Source of the DNA: Candidatus Nanopelagicales bacterium | GTDB lineage: Bacteria > Actinomycetota > Actinomycetes > S36-B12 > UBA10799 | Assembly (NCBI GenBank): GCA_025455985.1 | Contig: JALOLM010000141.1 | Span: 1-6,253 of the forward strand | Direction of reading: 5' to 3' | DNA: 6,253 nt | Part shown: piece after piece, positions 1 to 6,253 of the stretch | Layout of the letters: each line of letters opens with the position of its first letter | Position numbering within the stretch: the first letter of the stretch is position 1 | The notes under the pieces: model-generated | Database searches by the model: none | What the model was told of the DNA's origin: nothing | Seen by the model: the letters and a program-made list of their open reading frames with translations, nothing else | Translations under genes and position numbers: made by a program

Positions 1-516
1 CGGGTCCGGCTCACCCGATCGCAGCCGGCAGCACAGCACGCGGACCCACCGGTGCGTGAGGGCGCGGAGGTCACCGCGGATGACGTCTACGCGGTGTACT
101 TCCACGGCCCCGCCTATCAGGTGGTCGGCGCGGCGTGGCGCGATGGGGACCGATCGGCGGCGCAGTTCGCCTCCGACCTGCCCGCCAACCACACCCCGAG
201 CGAGCAGCCGACGCAGGCCGCCCCCCGCCTGATCGAGTTGTGCTTGCAGGCCGCCGGGCTCTGGGAGGCTGGTCGCGACGGGCGTATGGCCCTACCCACG
301 CACGTCACCCGCGCGGTCGTGCTGCCTGCGGCCGCTGAGGCAGCAGAGGGTCCCCTGACTGTCACCGCACAGCAGGGCCCGGCGGGGTTCGACTGCATCG
401 TCACAGATGCCTCGGGCTCGGTCCTGGTCCGGGTGGAGGGTTACCGCACCATTGAGTTCCCCCAGCCTCTGCCCGATGAGGTGCGGGCACCCATCCGCGC
501 GGTGATGGCGGACTGA
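1..516 (+). CDS. C-terminal end of a type I polyketide/PUFA-like synthase, dehydratase domain (5' partial)
   Basis: The reading frame is open from the first base and ends at TGA 514-516, so this is the last 171 codons of a longer gene that enters from the left. A GTG at 52 is in frame but is not needed as a start. What is seen: a segment reading YFHGPAYQ (residues 33-40 of the visible part) resembles the YGPxFQ-type motif at the start of the second hot-dog fold of polyketide synthase dehydratases. About 40 residues on, APRLIELCLQAAGLW aligns with the helix that usually carries the second catalytic acid (xLLDAxxQ), here with Glu79 in place of Asp. The chain then ends after a short beta-rich stretch. 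Known of the family: iterative PUFA- or enediyne-like synthases often carry a dehydratase near the C-terminus, dehydrating beta-hydroxyacyl-ACP. Inferred: the missing upstream part holds ketosynthase, acyltransferase, carrier and reductase domains. The carboxylase gene starts 6 bases after its stop, suggesting one operon. A stand-alone dehydratase subunit is the alternative. Confidence 0.8.
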   Translation, partial: RVRLTRSQPAAQHADPPVREGAEVTADDVYAVYFHGPAYQVVGAAWRDGDRSAAQFASDLPANHTPSEQPTQAAPRLIELCLQAAGLWEAGRDGRMALPTHVTRAVVLPAAAEAAEGPLTVTAQQGPAGFDCIVTDASGSVLVRVEGYRTIEFPQPLPDEVRAPIRAVMAD

Positions 517-522
517 CACACC

Positions 523-3500
523 ATGGGCGCAGCACGTAAGGGCAAGCAGGTGCCGTCGGCGGAACAGGTCGTCAGGGTTGAAGTACCGGTGCTGGTGGAC
601 AGGTCCGGGCAGGCCTGGACCCTGCCGGCCTGCCGTGAGCTCACCGGGGCCGGACTGTCGCCCGGATCCCTGGTGGAGAGCCCTGCGCTCGACGTCGCCT
701 CGGGCGATGTGGTCTCCCGGACTGCCCGCGAGGCTGCACTGAGGCTCGGTGCCGGCCATCACGACATCCGCCTGACCGTGACGTTGGAACCCGCCCCTGT
801 GGCCACGCCCGACAAGGAACCGGTGGGCACGCCCCTGGATGGTTGGGCGCTGGCCGAGGAACTGTTGGCCGTCGATCTTACGGAACTGGGGGACGCGCAG
901 CCCCCGCCCGCCTCAGGGCACGCCATCGAGGCGCGAGTGTCCGCGGCCGACGCGCCTGATGGTGCCCAGTTGCTGTACTTGCGACCACCGCAGGGTCCGG
1001 GAGTGCAAGTCGTCGAGCGCAAGGAGGCGGGTGCGGCTGTCGGTTCGGGTGTAGTGCTGCGCATCGTCGCCCACGGCCATGACCGGGCCACCGCGCTCGC
1101 CCGCCTTCACCACGCACTGTCCGACAGTGCGGTGGTGGTCGCGAACTGCGCCACCAACCGCCCGGCACTGCTCGCCGCCGTTGCTGCCGAGATGGCCGAT
1201 GCTCCTTCGCCGCGCGCGGCGTCCGACCCCGTGGTCGTCCTGGTCGCGGCCGTGCGGGCCAGCGACTCCCAGCGCGACACCCAGCGGGCCACCTTCCACG
1301 CACGTGCCGCCCGCGGGCGTCCGGAACCGGTTGACGCAACCGGCGTGGCCACAAGCCTCAACTACAACGGCCAGCACTACTCTCTGCGGGTGTTCCAGAC
1401 CGGTCCGCGTACCTATCGCGTCGACACGGGCGATGCCGTGGCCGAGGTGGCCATCGACAGGGCCAACGATTTCGAGTGGACCGTCACCGCCGCGGGCCGC
1501 GATCGCCACGTCGTCGTTGCCTCATATGCGACCGGCTGCCTGCTCGAACTCGACGGGATCGCCCACATGGTCGACCGCGACGAGGGCATGACCGTGCGCG
1601 CGCAGTGGCCGGCTCTCATCGTCGCGGTCTTCGTCTCCCCGGGGCAGGAGGTGGCCGAGGGTGACCCCCTCGTCGTCGTCGAGGCGATGAAGATGGAGTC
1701 CACACTGCGGGCGCCGTTCGGCGGAACGATCACGTCCGTGGCAGTGCTGCCCAATGAGCAGGTGCACTCCGGCGTCCCACTGGTCCTTATCCGCCCGGCA
1801 TCGCCCGGCGACGTGGCGCGCCACGTACAGCCGGCCACCGGCTCGCGAGTCAGCTTCGCCGGCATGGCCCTGTCCGACACCTCCGGTCGCCCGCCGTACG
1901 AGCGGGTCTACGCCGCCCTGCGCGACTACCTGCTGGGCTACGAACTCGACCCTGCGGCCCTGTCGGAGCTGCTAGCCGAGCAGCACACGTTCGCCAACCG
2001 CGCCAGCGCCGGCGACACCAGACTGCTGGCGGCCGAGGACGCCTTCCTCGAACTGTTCTCCGACCTCGGGCTGCTCTGGCAGTCCGAGCGCGAGGGTGGC
2101 GCCCAGTCCGATCTGCGGGTGATCACCGCACGTGAACACCTGCTGGGCTACGTCCAGTGGCTGGACCCGGACCGGGCGGGCCTGCCTGCCCAGATGCGTC
2201 GTCGCCTGTCCAAGGTCCTGGCCCACTACGGCGTGTCCGACCTGCGTCGCAACCCGGACCTGGAGCAGGCCGTAGTCCTTCTGTTCGGAGCCCAAGCGCG
2301 GCGCCCGCAACTGACCCAAGTCGTGACCGGCATCCTGGAGCGACGCCTGCGCTACCGCGACCTCATCCTGCCCTTCGTCGACGACTCGGCACGCACCCGC
2401 TACGACCGCCTCATCGCATCGACCCACGAGCAGCTCGAGTACGTGGCCGACCTCGCCCGGGACGCCCGGTTTCGGTTCATCGACGAGCCGGTCGTGGAGG
2501 CCGGACGCGCCCAGACCCAGGCCCGTATGGAGGCCCACCTCGACGCCCTCGCCGAGGACCCCAACCGCCCGGAGCGCGCCGAACGCATCGCGGCCCTGGT
2601 GGCAGCCCCCCAACCGATGCGCCAGCTGATCCTGCGCCGCCGTATGGCGGGAGCTGACAAGGACCTGCAGGCCGCACTGCTGGAGATCCGCGCACGGCGC
2701 TGGTACCGGATCCGCCCACTGCGCGACCTGCAGGTTGTGGAGATCGACGGGATCATGCTCTGCCACGCCGATTACGACTTCGAAGGGCGATCGATCCATC
2801 TGGTCATGGCCTCCACGCCGATAGAGGACGTCCGCTCAGTGGGCGCGGCCATCGCCGACTACCTGGCCGACGTGGATCCGAACCGCCACCCGATCGTCGA
2901 CCTCATGACGTGGCGGGCGCACAGCGAGCCGAACGGCGACGGACTCTCCGCAGTGGTCGCAGATCTGGTCGGCGACTGGGACCTGGGCCGACCGATCTGG
3001 CGCCTCGATGTGACCGTGACCAGCACGGCAGCCGACGTCGACCCGGAGAACCAGACCCAGTACTTCACATTCCGCGCGGGCGAGGACGCCACTCTGGCCG
3101 AGGACCGCTTCTACCGCAATCTTCACCCGATGCTGGCCAAGCGTCTCGAACTATGGCGCCTGGGGAACTTCGAGTTGACCCGTCTACCCTCACTCGAGGA
3201 CGTGTACCTGTTCCACGGTGTGGCTCGCGACAACCCCAAAGACCATCGCCTATTCGCGCTGGCAGAAGTCCGCGACATGACGATCGTTCCCGATCCGCGC
3301 GGCGGCGCCCCGGGCTACCCGAACCTTTGGCGGATGGGCCTGCAGGCGATCATCGCTATGCGGCGGGCCCGGGCCACATTCCCGGAACGCGGCCGTCCGC
3401 TGGCCAACCGGATCACCCTGTTCGTACGGCCACCCTGGACGGTGCCACGAGAGCATTGGTCGGACCTCGCGGAGATGATGGTCCCGCTGGCGGGCGGCGC

Positions 3501-5391
3501 CGGCTTGGAGTTGGTCGTCTTGCGCACGTCGATCCCCCAGCCCGACGGAACGCTGAAACCCACGGTGCTCAATGTCGACGGCATCATCACCCAGGACATC
3601 ACCATCTCGGAGGAACCCGTCCGCGACGACATCGTGCGCCCGCTCACCCGCTACCGGCAGAAGGTGCTCACCGCGCAGAGGTTCGGGGTGCCTTACCCGT
3701 TCGAGGTCCTGCGGATGTTCGCCCCGCAGCCCGGCATCGTCGGCAAGTTCCTCCCAGGACACTTCGTGGAGCACGACCTCGACGAGACGGGCGAGGCCCT
3801 GGTCCCGGTCTCGCGGGAGCCCGGTTTGAACAGCTCGAATCTGGTCGTCGGGCTGCTCACCACGTACACCGTGGCCTATCCCGAAGGAATGACCCGGGTG
3901 ATTATGCTGTCCGACCCGACTCGCGGGCTGGGCAACCTTGCTGAACCGGAGTGCCGGATCGTCAACGCGGCGCTTGCCTTGGCTGCGGACATGGGCGTGC
4001 CCGTCGAGTGGTTCGCGGTCTCCTCCGGTGCCCTGATCTCGATGGAGTCGGGCACGGAGAACATGGACTGGATCGCGCTCACCCTGCGACGGATCATCGA
4101 GTTCACCCAGGGGGGCGGCGAAATCAACATCGTCGTAACCGGCATCAACGTCGGCGGCCAGCCCTACTGGAACGCTGAGGCCACGATGCTCATGCACACT
4201 CGCGGCATCCTCATCATGACCCCGGGCAGTTCAATGGTCCTGACCGGCAAGCAGGCGCTGGACTTCTCCGGTGGCGTGTCCGCCGACGACAACCTGGGCA
4301 TCGGCGGTTACGAGCGGGTGATGGGTCCCAACGGTCAGGCGCAGTACTGGGCGCCGTCGCTGGCCGACGCCTGCGAGTTGCTGCTGCACCACTACGAGCA
4401 CACGTACGTCCAGCCCGGCGAGCGATTCCCGCGCCGGATCCACACCAGCGACCCGACCCACCGCGACGTCCGGTCGTTCCCACATGCAGCGGTCCCCGAC
4501 TGCGACTTCACCGTGGTGGGAGACGTCTTCTCCGCCGAGCACAACCCGGAGCGCAAGAAGCCGTTCGATGTGCGGTCGGTGATGCGATCGGTGACCGACC
4601 AGGACAGCGAGCCGCTGGAGCGCTGGGAGCGCTGGCGCGGGGGCGAGAACTCCGTGGTCTGGGACGCCCGTGTCGGCGGGATAAGCGTCTGCATGCTCGG
4701 CCTGGAATCCCGGCCGATCGCACGACGCGGGTTCGTCCCCGCCGACGGCCCACCGTCATGGACGTCGGGCACGCTGTTCCCCCAGGCGTCGCGAAAGACC
4801 GCCCGGGCGGTGACCGCCGCCAGCGGCAACCGCCCGCTGGTCGTCCTGGCGAACCTGTCGGGCTTCGACGGCTCACCAGAGTCGATGCGGCACTGGCAGC
4901 TGGAGTACGGCGCGGAGATCGGTCGGGCGGTGACCAACTTCAAGGGCCCCATCGTGTTCGTCGTGATCTCGCGATACCACGGTGGTGCGTTCGTCGTGTT
5001 CTCCAAAGCCCTGAACCCCCAGATGGAAGTCGTGGCGGTCGAAGGCTCGTACGCATCGGTGATCGGGGGCGCCCCGGCTGCCGCGACGGTGTTCGCCCGC
5101 GAGGTCCGCGGCCGTGTGAACGCCGATCCCCGCGTGGTCGCAGCCAAGAAACTGCTTGCCGAGTCCTCCGGCGCCGAGGCGACCGAGTTGCGTGCGCGGT
5201 TGGCTGAAATCACCGAGCATGTGCGCTCGGAGAAACTGGGCGAGGCCGCAGGCGAGTTCGACGCCGTGCACACGATCGACCGGGCCTTGGCGATGGGCTC
5301 TGTGGACCGGATCATCTCGGCGGCACAGTTGCGCCCTTACGTCATCGACGCCCTCGAGCGAGGAATGGCCCAGGAACCGACGCCGCAGTGA
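523..5391 (+). CDS. Single-chain biotin-dependent acyl-CoA carboxylase with truncated, degenerate biotin carboxylase part
   Basis: A 1622-residue protein starting at ATG 523, 6 bases after the upstream stop. Only a weak Shine-Dalgarno-like GGCGGA (507-512) precedes it, so translational coupling is likely. Domains in order: residues ~17-223 follow the C-terminal half of a biotin carboxylase (VEVPVLVDRSGQAW near 19-32, HAIEARV 133-139, GHDRATALARLHHAL, ATNRPALL), but the first ~200 residues of that domain are missing; ~355-424 is a biotinyl domain with EAMKME and biotin-accepting Lys390; ~450-1086 resembles the eukaryotic ACC central region (WYRIRPLRDLQVVEIDG from 727, YPFEVLRMF near 1058-1066); ~1087-1340 and ~1345-1622 are the two carboxyltransferase lobes (YPEGMTRV, GTENMDW 1177-1183, GINVGGQPYWNAEATM 1207-1222, ESRP 1395-1398, NLSGFDGSPESM 1444-1455, RYHGGAFVVF 1484-1493). 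Intact relatives as I recall them (actinobacterial fused acetyl/propionyl-CoA carboxylases) run to about 1800 residues. The expected role is transfer of CO2 from biotin to a short acyl-CoA in the cytosol, making malonyl- or methylmalonyl-CoA for the neighbouring synthase. Acyl specificity cannot be read. A decarboxylase or transcarboxylase role is possible because the biotin carboxylase appears dead. Confidence 0.93.
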   Translation: MGAARKGKQVPSAEQVVRVEVPVLVDRSGQAWTLPACRELTGAGLSPGSLVESPALDVASGDVVSRTAREAALRLGAGHHDIRLTVTLEPAPVATPDKEPVGTPLDGWALAEELLAVDLTELGDAQPPPASGHAIEARVSAADAPDGAQLLYLRPPQGPGVQVVERKEAGAAVGSGVVLRIVAHGHDRATALARLHHALSDSAVVVANCATNRPALLAAVAAEMADAPSPRAASDPVVVLVAAVRASDSQRDTQRATFHARAARGRPEPVDATGVATSLNYNGQHYSLRVFQTGPRTYRVDTGDAVAEVAIDRANDFEWTVTAAGRDRHVVVASYATGCLLELDGIAHMVDRDEGMTVRAQWPALIVAVFVSPGQEVAEGDPLVVVEAMKMESTLRAPFGGTITSVAVLPNEQVHSGVPLVLIRPASPGDVARHVQPATGSRVSFAGMALSDTSGRPPYERVYAALRDYLLGYELDPAALSELLAEQHTFANRASAGDTRLLAAEDAFLELFSDLGLLWQSEREGGAQSDLRVITAREHLLGYVQWLDPDRAGLPAQMRRRLSKVLAHYGVSDLRRNPDLEQAVVLLFGAQARRPQLTQVVTGILERRLRYRDLILPFVDDSARTRYDRLIASTHEQLEYVADLARDARFRFIDEPVVEAGRAQTQARMEAHLDALAEDPNRPERAERIAALVAAPQPMRQLILRRRMAGADKDLQAALLEIRARRWYRIRPLRDLQVVEIDGIMLCHADYDFEGRSIHLVMASTPIEDVRSVGAAIADYLADVDPNRHPIVDLMTWRAHSEPNGDGLSAVVADLVGDWDLGRPIWRLDVTVTSTAADVDPENQTQYFTFRAGEDATLAEDRFYRNLHPMLAKRLELWRLGNFELTRLPSLEDVYLFHGVARDNPKDHRLFALAEVRDMTIVPDPRGGAPGYPNLWRMGLQAIIAMRRARATFPERGRPLANRITLFVRPPWTVPREHWSDLAEMMVPLAGGAGLELVVLRTSIPQPDGTLKPTVLNVDGIITQDITISEEPVRDDIVRPLTRYRQKVLTAQRFGVPYPFEVLRMFAPQPGIVGKFLPGHFVEHDLDETGEALVPVSREPGLNSSNLVVGLLTTYTVAYPEGMTRVIMLSDPTRGLGNLAEPECRIVNAALALAADMGVPVEWFAVSSGALISMESGTENMDWIALTLRRIIEFTQGGGEINIVVTGINVGGQPYWNAEATMLMHTRGILIMTPGSSMVLTGKQALDFSGGVSADDNLGIGGYERVMGPNGQAQYWAPSLADACELLLHHYEHTYVQPGERFPRRIHTSDPTHRDVRSFPHAAVPDCDFTVVGDVFSAEHNPERKKPFDVRSVMRSVTDQDSEPLERWERWRGGENSVVWDARVGGISVCMLGLESRPIARRGFVPADGPPSWTSGTLFPQASRKTARAVTAASGNRPLVVLANLSGFDGSPESMRHWQLEYGAEIGRAVTNFKGPIVFVVISRYHGGAFVVFSKALNPQMEVVAVEGSYASVIGGAPAAATVFAREVRGRVNADPRVVAAKKLLAESSGAEATELRARLAEITEHVRSEKLGEAAGEFDAVHTIDRALAMGSVDRIISAAQLRPYVIDALERGMAQEPTPQ

Positions 5392-5396
5392 CGCGA

Positions 5397-6152
5397 CTAC
5401 TCCACCAGCGGCTGATTCACCCACGAGTGGATCGGTTCGGCCTGCGAGAGATCGGCTGAGCCCGGCAGCACATGCGGGGGCTCGGCCAGGCCGGTGGCCG
5501 CCACGACGGTAAGCAGGAAGACGCCGTCCCGGCGCCACCATCCGGGGAACCGGCCGGCTCCCGATACCACGTGCAGGCGCTGCCAGTCGCCGGCTCCGGC
5601 GCCAATACCCGACGGATCCTCCAGCACCACTTCGACCGTCCGGGTGTCCGCGCGCAAGCCGGTGCGCAGGACCTTCAGGGCGCTCTCCTTGGCCGACCAG
5701 ATCAGGTTCGCTGCTGCATCCGGCCCGTCGGAGCCAGGCGCCGTTGCCACGATGTCGCGCTCGGCGGCCGTCAGGAAGTCGCGGACGAACCCGTCGCTGC
5801 GCAGTTCGACGATCTCGAGGTCGACCCCGACGGCACCGAGGTCCGGCCCGACGAGGCACACCGACCAGCCGGCCCGGTCGGTCAGGGAGATGTCCAGGCC
5901 GAGGGCCCGGCCGTCGACCTCGACGTAGGGGGCACCGGTCATCCTGTTAAGGACTGCGATGCGGCCGAGGCTGACCGGGTCGCTCGCGTGCCCGACCGCG
6001 GCAGCGACCGCGCACTTGCCCGCGTACCGGCGAAGCAGGTACTCGGTGCGGCGCTTGCTGAATCTCATTGTGGAGGCCCGCGCAGCCTCGGCCCCGGTCA
6101 ACCACTGCTGACCCTGCGGCACCTGCGACTCGCCGCAAACCAGCCACTGCAT
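5397..6152 (-). CDS. Sfp-type 4'-phosphopantetheinyl transferase
   Basis: A 251-residue protein read from ATG 6152-6150 to TAG 5399-5397. It would move the 4'-phosphopantetheine arm of coenzyme A onto a serine of an acyl carrier domain, most plausibly that of the synthase whose end lies at 1-516. What is seen: an N-terminal WLTGAEAARASTMRFSKRRTEYLLRRYAGKCAVAA-like region (from residue 17; the Arg-rich KRRxxxLLRRYAGK is typical); ISLTDRAGW where many relatives have a SHS/SHR motif; GVDLE (109-113) giving metal ligands Asp111 and Glu113; and WSAKESALK (152-160) with Glu156 and Lys160, the second family signature. The length suits the Sfp class. A tail of about 30 residues rich in acids and prolines follows the last recognisable strand. 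The chosen ATG is the only usual start codon after an in-frame upstream TGA and keeps the family's N-terminal WL region. No Shine-Dalgarno is visible before it. It converges on the carboxylase gene with 5 bases between stops. Confidence 0.92.
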   Translation of the reverse strand: MQWLVCGESQVPQGQQWLTGAEAARASTMRFSKRRTEYLLRRYAGKCAVAAAVGHASDPVSLGRIAVLNRMTGAPYVEVDGRALGLDISLTDRAGWSVCLVGPDLGAVGVDLEIVELRSDGFVRDFLTAAERDIVATAPGSDGPDAAANLIWSAKESALKVLRTGLRADTRTVEVVLEDPSGIGAGAGDWQRLHVVSGAGRFPGWWRRDGVFLLTVVAATGLAEPPHVLPGSADLSQAEPIHSWVNQPLVE

Positions 6153-6158
6153 CTGGTC

Positions 6159-6164
6159 AGGGTA
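6159..6164 (-). promoter_or_regulatory. Possible -10 element for a leaderless phosphopantetheinyl transferase transcript
   Basis: Read on the minus strand, TACCCT fits the actinobacterial TAnnnT -10 pattern and ends 6 bases before the ATG at 6152. A transcript starting at or beside that ATG would be leaderless, which would explain the lack of a Shine-Dalgarno. The nearest -35-like hexamer (CTGACG, 6178-6183) is only 13 bases away, shorter than the usual 17-18, so support is weak. Confidence 0.2.
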
Positions 6165-6193
6165 GCCGACTCCGCGACGTCAGCCGCGGCTCG

Positions 6194-6253
6194 GTGGTGA
6201 GCATCGGTGCCCACCGATTGCACTTCTCGACGCTCACGCGGGAGATCTATGCG
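6194..6253 (+). CDS. Possible start of a divergent gene of unknown function (3' partial)
   Basis: From GTG 6194 (or GTG 6197) the + strand is open for 20 codons to the window edge, reading VVSIGAHRLHFSTLTREIYA. Seventeen of the 20 third positions are G or C, which agrees with the genes here but is not discriminating at this base composition. There is no clear Shine-Dalgarno, and the segment overlaps an inverted repeat at 6203-6218, so it could equally be intergenic. No family is recognised from 20 residues. If real, it is transcribed away from the phosphopantetheinyl transferase, with about 41 bases between the two start codons. Confidence 0.25.
   Translation, partial: MVSIGAHRLHFSTLTREIYA
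6203..6218. promoter_or_regulatory. Perfect inverted repeat, possible operator
   Basis: ATCGGTG-cc-CACCGAT has two 7-base arms that are exact reverse complements around a 2-base spacer. It lies 51 bases upstream of the phosphopantetheinyl transferase ATG and at or just after the possible divergent start at 6194/6197. The size and near-perfect symmetry suit a dimeric repressor site such as those of TetR-like regulators. As an RNA hairpin, a 2-base loop would be strained, and no T-run follows, so a terminator is unlikely. A site of this size could arise by chance in GC-rich DNA. Confidence 0.3.

Noticed and set aside
1928..2153. Repeated 14-mer cctgctgggctacg near 1928 and again near 2139
   Set aside because: Both copies encode LLGY in the same reading frame and lie in ordinary coding sequence; the match does not extend, so it is codon usage on a short shared peptide rather than a DNA repeat.
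2910..3944. 344-residue plus-strand ORF inside the carboxylase gene
   Set aside because: Off-frame within a clearly conserved carboxylase coding region; the translation is Arg/Pro/Gly-rich without recognisable domains.
4392..5315. 307-residue minus-strand ORF opposite the carboxyltransferase region
   Set aside because: Entirely antisense to conserved carboxyltransferase motifs; the Ser/Thr/Arg-rich product is typical of antisense frames in GC-rich genes.
4873..5859. 328-residue minus-strand ORF spanning the carboxylase and phosphopantetheinyl transferase boundary
   Set aside because: It overlaps two well-supported genes in another frame, its translation is low-complexity Arg/Gly/Ala-rich, and it shows no family motif. 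It is a shadow of high GC content.
6095..6253. Open minus-strand frame entering from the right edge and overlapping the phosphopantetheinyl transferase start by about 55 bases
   Set aside because: No start is visible, the peptide has no recognisable features, and the long overlap with a well-supported gene makes it unlikely to be the tail of a real upstream gene.
1..6253. tRNA, rRNA, CRISPR arrays, insertion sequences
   Set aside because: No direct repeat arrays, transposase-like proteins, terminal inverted repeats or tRNA-like folds were seen; coding genes fill almost the whole window.

Overview
The window is very GC-rich. Third codon positions are almost always G or C, so long shadow ORFs open in nearly every frame. 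The protein families (a fused actinobacterial-type acyl-CoA carboxylase and a polyketide synthase fragment) point to a high-GC actinomycete. The genus cannot be named from this sequence.

Layout: (1) 1-516 (+) is the 3' end of a large gene whose last domain is a polyketide/PUFA-synthase-type dehydratase (hot-dog fold). (2) Six bases later, 523-5391 (+) encodes a 1622-residue single-chain biotin-dependent acyl-CoA carboxylase. It carries an intact biotinyl domain (Lys390), a central region of the eukaryotic ACC type, and a complete two-lobed carboxyltransferase. (3) 5397-6152 (-) encodes an Sfp-type 4'-phosphopantetheinyl transferase, convergent with the carboxylase with 5 bases between the stop codons. 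(4) 6153-6253 is a short region with an inverted repeat and possibly the start of a divergent gene that leaves the window.

The three main genes fit together. The carboxylase would supply a malonyl-type extender unit, the synthase would use it iteratively, and the phosphopantetheinyl transferase would activate the synthase's acyl carrier domain. Together they suggest a self-contained locus for a specialised lipid or polyene, but the product cannot be read from this window.

The most striking feature is the N-terminus of the carboxylase. Its first ~220 residues can still be followed along the second half of a biotin carboxylase domain. The first ~200 residues of that domain are absent, and its ATP/bicarbonate catalytic residues are replaced or lost. 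The protein therefore looks like a carboxylase with a dead, truncated biotin carboxylase but a working biotin carrier and carboxyltransferase. It would need a biotin carboxylase in trans, or it does something other than ordinary acyl-CoA carboxylation.
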